Assembly (NCBI RefSeq): GCF_932526225.1
Contig: NC_064042.1
Coordinates: 16,484,751-16,548,750 of the forward strand
DNA: 64,000 nucleotides
Direction: 5' to 3'
Source: Nematostella vectensis
Lineage: Eukaryota; Cnidaria; Anthozoa; Actiniaria; Edwardsiidae
A model generated the notes under the pieces. It saw only the letters and a program-made list of their open reading frames with translations. It searched no databases and was not told the DNA's origin. A program made the translations under genes and the position numbers. Shown here one piece after another: positions 49,901-58,900 of the stretch. Within the stretch, counting starts at the first letter, position 1; every line of letters begins with the position of its first letter.

Positions 49901-52900
49901 TACACCAAACCCCTGTTATCTGTTCTTTTATAGGATAAAATGTTAGTGTAAACTAAGTTGCACCCTTTAGTCAAGCGGACAGAATTTCTGTTCAAAGGAA
50001 GAGAGTTCATGTAGGTGTAATTGACAATTGATCATTCACTTATATTATTTTGTAATTTTCAAAACATTGTCAGGCTAAAATAGGATGCCTGATTTGATAT
50101 GTCCGAAAATGATTCTGTCTGTTGTTTTCTGTAGGGCTTTCCCTAATGAACACACCCATACAGAGACAGATCCAGGGGTGGAAATGGGGGTGATTTTCTT
50201 TCTGAAGACATCTAAAGACATCATATAAGTTAACTGTCACCAAATTTTTCTCATGTCTGCTTAATGCTTTGGAGTATTTGGAAAGGGGTTGTTAGGTTGG
50301 ATTCGAATATCTCTAGCTCGGCATATAACAAGACAACTGCTCACTCCGATTCGTACTGTAGACTAACTTTATTCTTTCATTCAGATAATTATATAGTATA
50401 CACCTTTGACCTTATATGGCATAACAATCACTTGTCACGTAATCATTACATACATAATCAATTACATCATCACTAGTGTTAATCCTATAAATAACTAAAT
50501 GCTAGTACACTACAGTTGGTTTTCTGGAGAGGATGGTGGCTAGCTTTAATTTCTGTTGCATACTTGCAAAGCACAAGGATCACATAATTCCCCGCTAGAA
50601 TACGCAAAGTAAATTGGTGGCACAAAATAATAGAGACAATGCAATCTCAGCATATTACATTCAAACTCATTATCATTTCTGCTGCTTTACTACACTTTTA
50701 GGCCACAATAATGCAGAATTGTTTCTAGTGAGCACAAGGCAATATTTAACAATATTCATGAATTTTAGTTAGTTGATATGACAAATAAAATTTCACCAGG
50801 AGGGGAAGTTATACCAGGGAAGTGTAAGGTTATACACTTACACACACTGGTTATAAACAAGGAGGGTTGACCAACAATTGAGTAAAGTACTAAAAACTAT
50901 TATTTATTGCTTAGCACCTTTGATTTCCTTTAAAAGTTCCTTTTTATGCTAGAATACAGTACATTGGTTGTGTCCAAAAAATACCACCCTCCTAATTCTA
51001 AATACTGTCACACTTGAAAATCTATAGTCAATACCCTGATGATAAAGAATTTTAATTTAAAAATTATGAAAACTACATTTTGGGTGGACTGAGAAAGATA
51101 AGCTTTTGAAGCAAAAAAAGATTTTAGTGTCCAGTGGAGTACAATGACTGTGGTCACACAAGTAAACTTGCAACTAGAATAGGTTGTTCAAGTTTAAGCC
51201 CCCCCTCTCTCGCTTAATTCTTTTTTATAAGTACTTATATTGTTTGATACATTCACTGTACGCCGTTGCATTTCGATCACACGTGAAACTATTGAGAAAA
51301 TTAAGTAAAATCTATGTACAATCTCCGGCTTAATAGTAGACCCCTGGTATGAATAAAATTGCCTTGAAGAACAGTTTAAAATAACTTAAATACCTCGTGA
51401 TTTAGATAGAAAAACAGAGGGACAAAGTTAGAAATTCTCTATTTAATTTTGTATCAAGTAAAACTTTTATACTAGTGTTTTAGTTGCTGTACTTATCTTA
51501 TTACAACGCATTAGCATCGAGTCGGCGGTGCTTCCCGGGTCAGTGTCAACTATAAGTGCGTGTTTTTCGATATTGATGGTGGCATATTATTTTCAAGGTG
51601 TCAAACAGCTTCAAAGAAACGGTTAGGCTGTATAATCGTACTCTACGGAGCCCGGGAAGGGACATTTGAAAAACCTACTGCAATTTTATTTCGTGCGGTA
51701 TACTTTTCGCGTCGTGAGGACTAGTTTTCAATTTTGCGTGTCTTTTTTTTTTCGTGAGTTTAATTTTTTTCGTGAGTTTTAATTTTTTTTTCGTGAGTTT
51801 TATTATTTTTCGTGAGTTTTTTTTTTCGTGAGTTTTAATTATTTTTCGTGAGTTTTATTTTTTTCGTGAGTTTATTTTTTTTTCGTGAGTTTTTTTTTGT
51901 GATTTTAAATATTTTTGATGAGTTTTAATTTTTTAGCGAGTTTCTGTTGTAGGTCACGTGGTGGGTCAGGTGATAGGTGGAAAAAAGCATTATATAGACG
52001 TAAACGCGCAACATGGCTGCTGCACTGAGAAATCTCCGCGACAGTTTTATAAAGGAATATTTTCATATGGGCTTCAGCTGCAAGGAGATTTCTAGTTGTT
52101 TGCTGTTTGACCGTGGAATTCAGCTTAGCGAAAGACAGATTAAAAGAATTTTAGCAAAGCAAAGCCTCGGAAGACGGCGTTTCAGTGACTTCGATGACAT
52201 AATCAAAACAATTGAGGACGAGCTTAAAGGAAGGGGTAGCATTGTCGGGTACCGAACTATGTGGCAGAAACTAATAGTTGACCATCAACTGTCTGTTAGC
52301 AAAGAATTTGTGAGGAACGCGTTACTCATATTAGATCCGGATGGCGTGGAGAGACGCTCGAGAAACAGACTTCGACGACGGCAGTATGCCAAAGGGGCGA
52401 ACTTTATTTGGCCCCTGGATGGTTACGATAAGCTTAAACCTTACGGATTTTGTATACATGGCTGCATCGACGGTTACTCGAGAAGAATCGTGTGGCTAGA
52501 AGTTGGACGTACGAATAACCATCCGGGTGTCGTAGCAAGTTATTTTCTTGACAGTGTTGAAAGTGTAGGAGGTACGGCAAGAATTGTCCGTGGAGATATG
52601 GGTACTGAGAATGGCAGAGTAGCTGCTATTCAGCGCTTTTTACGGGATGAGGCCGAAGATAGTTGGTCAGTATAAAAAAATTTCCTTTATGGACGATCGG
52701 TTTCTAATCAGAGGATCGAGGCGTGGTGGGGACAATTAAGAAAGGGCTCATCTGAGTGGTGGATACAACATTTCAAGGATTTAAGAGACAGGGGTCTTTT
52801 TTGTGACGCGGATGCTGTACACGTAGAGTGTCTAAAGTTTTGTTACATGGGAGTGCTCCAACGCGAACTTCAAAGTGTAGCAAGACTGTGGAATATCCAT

Positions 52901-55900
52901 CTTATTCGACCCTCAACAAGAAGCAACAGTTCCCCTCTTTGTCGACCCTGCTTTCTTTACCACTATTCCGAGATGACGGGAGGTCAAGAATGCAGGTTTA
53001 ATGTTGACGCCGATGATTTAGATGTTGCCAGAGAACTTTGCTGCCATGACTTGTCATAAACTTCATCACCCGACTTTACTGAACCTGCTATATAATCATG
53101 AGGGAAGAAGGATTAAGAATGCCAGAAAATGGCAATGATGCACGAGCTTTGTATCTTACTCTTATCCACGAGATTGAAAGAATAATGTAACTTTCTGCTG
53201 TTTTCCAGTTTAAATCATTCCGCACAGACGCGAGTAATTTGTTGTACATTGTTACCGCAGCCTATGGAAATAGACTATTCTTTCTTCACAAGTAGGCCAC
53301 TTCGTTTTACTGATAGAAGATATTCCATTACATTTTGTCGGTATTTGCGTTCCAGTTGAACCCAAAAGTTTTTACACGTGGTTCTGATTGTGTTAGGAAA
53401 AATGTAAGACAAGCTTAACGCGATTTTGGTTTTACTAAAATAAATGTTGTTACCACATGGAAACGCAGCGTTTGTTTCTTAAAATTCTTGTGTGGAACGA
53501 AGCATATTAGGGAGCAGATTAAAACACTTGCAATTTGGATGAAGGAGGTGACGGTCACCGTCTGATACCCCACACCCCCTCTGATTTTGAACACCTTACT
53601 TTTTTTTCTAAAAGTGCTGTGTAAAATCTGAGAGCATTAGATAAAATGATGGGAATTGTTTGATGTGGTTCTCGTCGAATTTAGTTTCATAACTAAGAGC
53701 TATTCAAAATATTCAAAATTTGTATTTGAATTTTTAATATATTTTTTCTAATTCTAGGTGGTTGGCTGCTGTCAACCCCCACCCCCCAACCCTCCCTGAA
53801 TTGGGTCTAGCCTGAGGGTACCTCTTTTTACCTTTTCCCTTAGCCTCTCTCCTAATTGCGCTCATAAAGAATTCAGACGGCGAACGTGAAACTTTCTTAT
53901 TACGGTTCAATCCAGAACAATACCTTGTAGGCCCACTACGCTTGCTGATTTTTAATATTCATGCAAATGAAAATAAAGTGTTAACACTCTCACAAGAAAT
54001 CCGACTAAATTTGGAAGTATGCTATGATTTTATTTACCTCACAAACATACAAAATAATGCTGCATATCTTTCAGAAAACAAAACATTGAAGAACGCTACG
54101 TACCAGGAAAAGCGTTTTTTTGATACAATGTTCTTACCTTAAGGTGGCCCGCGGATAATTATTTCAAAGCTGCATTTCTGAAATAATTACCCACGGGCCA
54201 CCTTAAATTCAACTGGTTAGTATTTTTCATAAATGATATACTGAAACATAGTTCAGGCAATAAGAATGCCCTCGTTTATCGACAATCAAAGACCCACTAT
54301 GGCGATCTCAACACAACAACTTATGGACCCTGGGTCAAAAACATATGTATCCTTCCAACTGTAACATGGTTATACTTCCATAACTGTAACGTGGTCACGA
54401 TTACGATGTTCTTTGAGGTAACCAAATGAATTTGTCACTGCTTCATCGACAAAGGCATCCCCGCAACATCTTTCATTAATGTCAAATTGGCTTTCGAGAA
54501 TCCCGTACATATGGTTTTCTGTTTATCACTAGACCTCTTTCTTTTAGAATACTGGCGCGTAGTCAGTTTCTCGGAAATGAGCCACCAATCATGTACGACG
54601 AATGCAACATCTAAATGAGAAACATAAAAATCTAACATTCCCTTACGCAGGTTCTATCTTTTCACAACCGCTCACAAACTCACGAAAAAAATAAAACTCA
54701 CGAACAAAAATGAAACTCACGAATAAAATAAAACTCACGAAAAATAATTAAAACTCACGAAAAAAAAACTCACGAAAAATAATAAAACTCACGAAAAAAA
54801 ATTAAAACTCACGAAAAAAAAAATAAACTCACGAAAAAAAAAAAGACACGCAAAATTGAAAATTAGTCCTCACGACGCGAAATAAAATCGCACGAAATAA
54901 AATTGCAGTAGGTTTCTCAAATGTCCCTTCCCGGGCTCCGTAGTACTCCCCCTCGCGCCACCATTTTGTTTCAAGTATTTCAAGTGATAGCTTGGCATAC
55001 AAATACCAAGGGGGAGGGGGTGGGTACTCTGCTGTGATTGGATAATTTCTTTATTTACAAAATGCCTCCAATTTAAGTTATGATCCTAACTGTTTATATG
55101 ACAAACTTTGTATTGATCACCTGTTCTCTACCACCAAAACTAAACAAAATACCATCACTGAGGATTTTTTTTTCTGGAGATTCATAATATTTGAATTGCT
55201 ATGGAAGTCAACAATTTGAAAATAAATTACTCATTGATTCAAGCTGTTAGATTGATAATTTGCCCTGCATTAGATAACTTATTTTTTTCCCGCAAACTCT
55301 TAGATGCTTACAATCAGAGTAAGCACTGTATATAATAAAAACCAGGAAAGCTTTCAAAAATCTGAGATTTTGCAACGTGTGAAATTGTACAACTCATAAA
55401 AACAATTCAAAGATCCGACGCGCGCACGAATATCCAATCAGTAAGCAGCAAATAGAAGTGCAACCCAAATGTCCCCACAAATTTTACAACATATCGAATG
55501 AGGACTGTGAATCCTGCTCGTATTCATCTAAAATGTAGACTTTTAATGAAAGGGGTTTTCCTTAGACTTGGGAAATAAAACACGGTCACCTAACATGATG
55601 GAGACTTGTCTTGTTGTCCAAGTTTGGAGAAAATCTTGTAAGTAACGCATAGAGTATATACGAGTTTGGTTGTTGAATGGAAACGACACGAATGCAGCCT
55701 AAAATACGAATGGAAATGATAAAATAAAGCGGTTTTTTCTTCGGTAGGTACTATGTGTTTTTGTGTTCTTTAAGCTATTTTTGTCAACTTGCTTTAATTT
55801 AAGTGCGGGGAAAAGCAGAAGAGAAAGCCGAATTTGCTGTTTACCCCTGACTACAAGTTTTATCAGCAAAGGCCAAGATTTACAGCAATAATACAAACGA

Positions 55901-58900
55901 CAGTCTCATTCTTATATGTAATTGAATTAACCTAGGTAATATCAAACACAGTTTAATGCTAGGACTTATACTGTTCTTGTCAGTGGTTTGTTTGCTTTTT
56001 GTTTCTTCGTAGTAAATATACGCGTTTTTCTGCAATTTGATTCGAGACTCTACACTAAAAGTGGCCGGTCAAGAAAAAACAGTACTTTCTAAGCCGAACG
56101 GAAAATGCTTATTTGCTTGTCCAGATTCGCAGAAAAATATCACAAACCAATCTTTTTCGGCGTCGATTGCCGACTTTTTATGGGACATTTGTCGAACCAC
56201 ATGGCTGTTATTCAACCATCTTTTTCCTGATTGGCTATTCGGGCGCGCGTGATTGACATGTCGGATCTATGAATTTGTGTTTTTCTTTGTTGTTTACATA
56301 GGCCAGCCACTAGTCTCATAGGCCATAGTCGCATTTTTCTCCCATAATTTTAGAGGTATAACAGCACACTCTTTTTTTTCATCCTAGAAGAGAAAGATCA
56401 CATCCTAAAAGAGAAGGAAAAAGCCAACTGAGATTTTGTGAAATTATCAATATAAAAAAATCACTTTTTTAATCCGAATAACATGGTTGCTGAACAAAGA
56501 AAAATAAGAAAAAGGTACAGAAAAATTTAAAATTTAAAGAGATGAAATAACTTACCAGTGATGAAATGATCGCAAAAAACTCGTCTGTTTTGGTGTCTGG
56601 TTGTTAGTTTGGATCCCCTCGACTAACCACTTATTCCTGACATTTGTCTTAATAATTAAATCATCCTGAAATCCTTCATCATCAAGTGGACTTACATATG
56701 GGTAATATTTTTGTGATGAGTTTGTTATCAAACTTTTGCGCGTTTGAGGGGCATGGAATGTGTTTAGACCTCCAACATGGCCGCCGGGTTGTTATGCTAA
56801 TGAGCGTGACGTCACATGCAAACCAACTTTAAAGCACAGAGTATGGAATAAAACTCAACGTTCACTTTCCCAGTGCCTACGGTACATTTTGGATGGTAAG
56901 CAACGAAGGTTTTTTTAAGCACGGCGCCCACGGTGAGGAAAATTTCACGCGTGCACTTTGCTCACTGCCTCGCGAAGCCAAAAACGCACAGTGTGCGGAC
57001 GTCGATCGAACAAACTCACGTCTCGCGAAGCCAAAAACGCACAGGGTGCGGACGTCGATCGAACAAACTCACGTCTCGCGAAGCCAAAAACGCACAGGGT
57101 GCGGACGTCGATCGAACAAACTCACGTCTCGCGAAGCCAAAAACGCACAGGGTGCGGACGTCGATCGAACAAACTCACGTCTCGCGAGCAATAAAGGCAA
57201 AATTCTCACCTGCTTGAACTATGAGTTTCTGGGCGCGCGAGGAAGTGAGCAAAAATGCACTCGTGAAAATTTTCATATCATCTAACGCTCCAACGTTAGT
57301 TCTCCAAATATATAATTTGGTTTCTCTTACCTCACCAGTAAGACGTACGACTTTCACCTCCAGGATAGCAACTTTGGATGTACCATTTGATGATGGCTGA
57401 GAAGTGGTCACACAAAAACCAAGCTGTGATGTTTCTACACGGAACGTAATGCACTAGAGAAATCAATTAAACAATCACTCAAATCACTATCCTTTTTCTT
57501 CATATTAGCACCTTTGATTGCGCATTCATCTCCTCATCAAATTCTGGTTACGCCCCTCCCCCCCCTCCCCCCTTACAACTACATCCCCCTCCCCCCCTTA
57601 CAACTACTAGCTTCGTATGCCTGCCTGCCTGCCTCTATCTCTTTCTTCTCTCAGAAATCTGCTCCCCCTCCCCCCTCTGAAAATCCCGAGTATGCACCTG
57701 TACCGCATTACCTGCATGGTCCCGCCGGCCTTGAGACAGTTAACTGCCGACACCACTGGGGGCTGCCACCCTGTTGTGATATTACTGATGGCAATGATCT
57801 GGCCTTTCTGAGATAAGATAACAAACGTCTAAGGAATTATTATAATATTATTATAATTATAATGTTTTCAAAAACTGCCACAAATATTATCAAAAGGCCT
57901 CAAGAAAAAATTCAGCTATTGATAGTTAAAATTGGCATTTTGACTAGTTTAGATTCTACACTAATAGCTACCCGTAAAACTAATTTTACTCAATCCAACG
58001 TTCATTCTATAAAATAACTTGTGAGGCTCATATTACTACTTCTCCTTGCTTTGGGACTCGAACTTGTCCATTCAATTAGACCAAGTAAGATAAAAAAACA
58101 TTATTGTCCTGATAAGATCAAAATAGGGAGCATGCGGGCCTTTTTATTTATTATTATTTGTATTTTTTTCCTTGATTTATCAAAGATTTGCACGATCTAC
58201 AAAGGAAATTTCCGCGATGTTGCGAACGGGTGAAAAAAATCGTAAGAAAAAACTTGAAACGGGAACGTCCGCCATTATTTCAGTGCCCAGGCACCGCTAA
58301 CGCACTTTTGAGGAACAAACAATCAAAAAAGGAACAGAAATAACTAAAAAATATATATCTATATTGATGCGGCCTCAAATAAGTATGCGGCGGGGACGAT
58401 TAACTTGTCTTTTTTTTTACTAGACCTTATCCAAATTGCTTGTATTGCTTGTATCTGTAAATCGTTTCGTTTCACTGATAAATCAGGTCAACTACAGGCG
58501 GGCATAGCTCATGCAAATATGGACAAGTGATGTAAAATGAGAGCCAATATTATCCAAAAAAATGAAGACACTGAATCTATCTTTTTGAGACCGTGACTCA
58601 AATTAATTTACGCAAACTCGAAAAAGCAAATTTTAAAACCCTATTAACCACATTTTATATTGTACACCAGGTGGAGTGATTAGCATATCCAAAGGCTTTC
58701 CCCTGACAAAACTATGAATATTTCACACATTCACAACCTGTTGAAAAATCATCTAAAAAGTGAAACATGAAAGCCGAAAAACATGTACATATTCGCTCTA
58801 AGCTTTCCTAAAACAATAATTGCCCGGTATTTTTTTTTGTTGCTTTATAAATATCAAATCTGTTTTTAGGCTGATGTAGCGCTAGACTAAAGAGCAAGCT

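Larger units (their letters stand above)
51644..54942 (+). mobile_element. IS3EU-like DNA transposon
   Basis: Termini are TACGGAGCCCGGGAAGGGAC on the left and its exact complement on the right, flanked by a 6-bp target duplication GTACTC (51,638-51,643 and 54,943-54,948). The inverted repeats extend about 300 bp. Their inner parts are built of repeated TTTTTCGTGAGTTTTAATT modules (left about 51,740-51,950, right about 54,670-54,850). A 6-bp duplication and TAY-type ends fit the IS3EU superfamily, as does the rve-type DDE transposase inside. The element looks recent because the arms are still nearly identical. Confidence 0.85.
43154..57330 (-). other. 14-kb intron of the SMP-C2-C1 gene filled with mobile elements
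   Basis: Both flanking exons are phase 0. The intron holds a GC-rich hairpin (about 43,690-43,715), a 5'-truncated non-LTR element (44,740-45,871), a divergent repeat pair (about 46,630 and 47,270), a poly-G repeat (47,705-47,860), a 19-bp tandem array, the IS3EU-like transposon (51,644-54,942) and a 53-bp tandem. I see nothing supported in 45,880-46,600, 48,480-51,640 or 54,950-56,960 apart from AT-rich sequence. Confidence 0.6.

Noticed and set aside
56570-56600. Possible small exon on the minus strand ending CATCACTG|GTAAGT
   Set aside because: A weak purine-rich acceptor, and its phase does not fit the flanking phase-0 exons.
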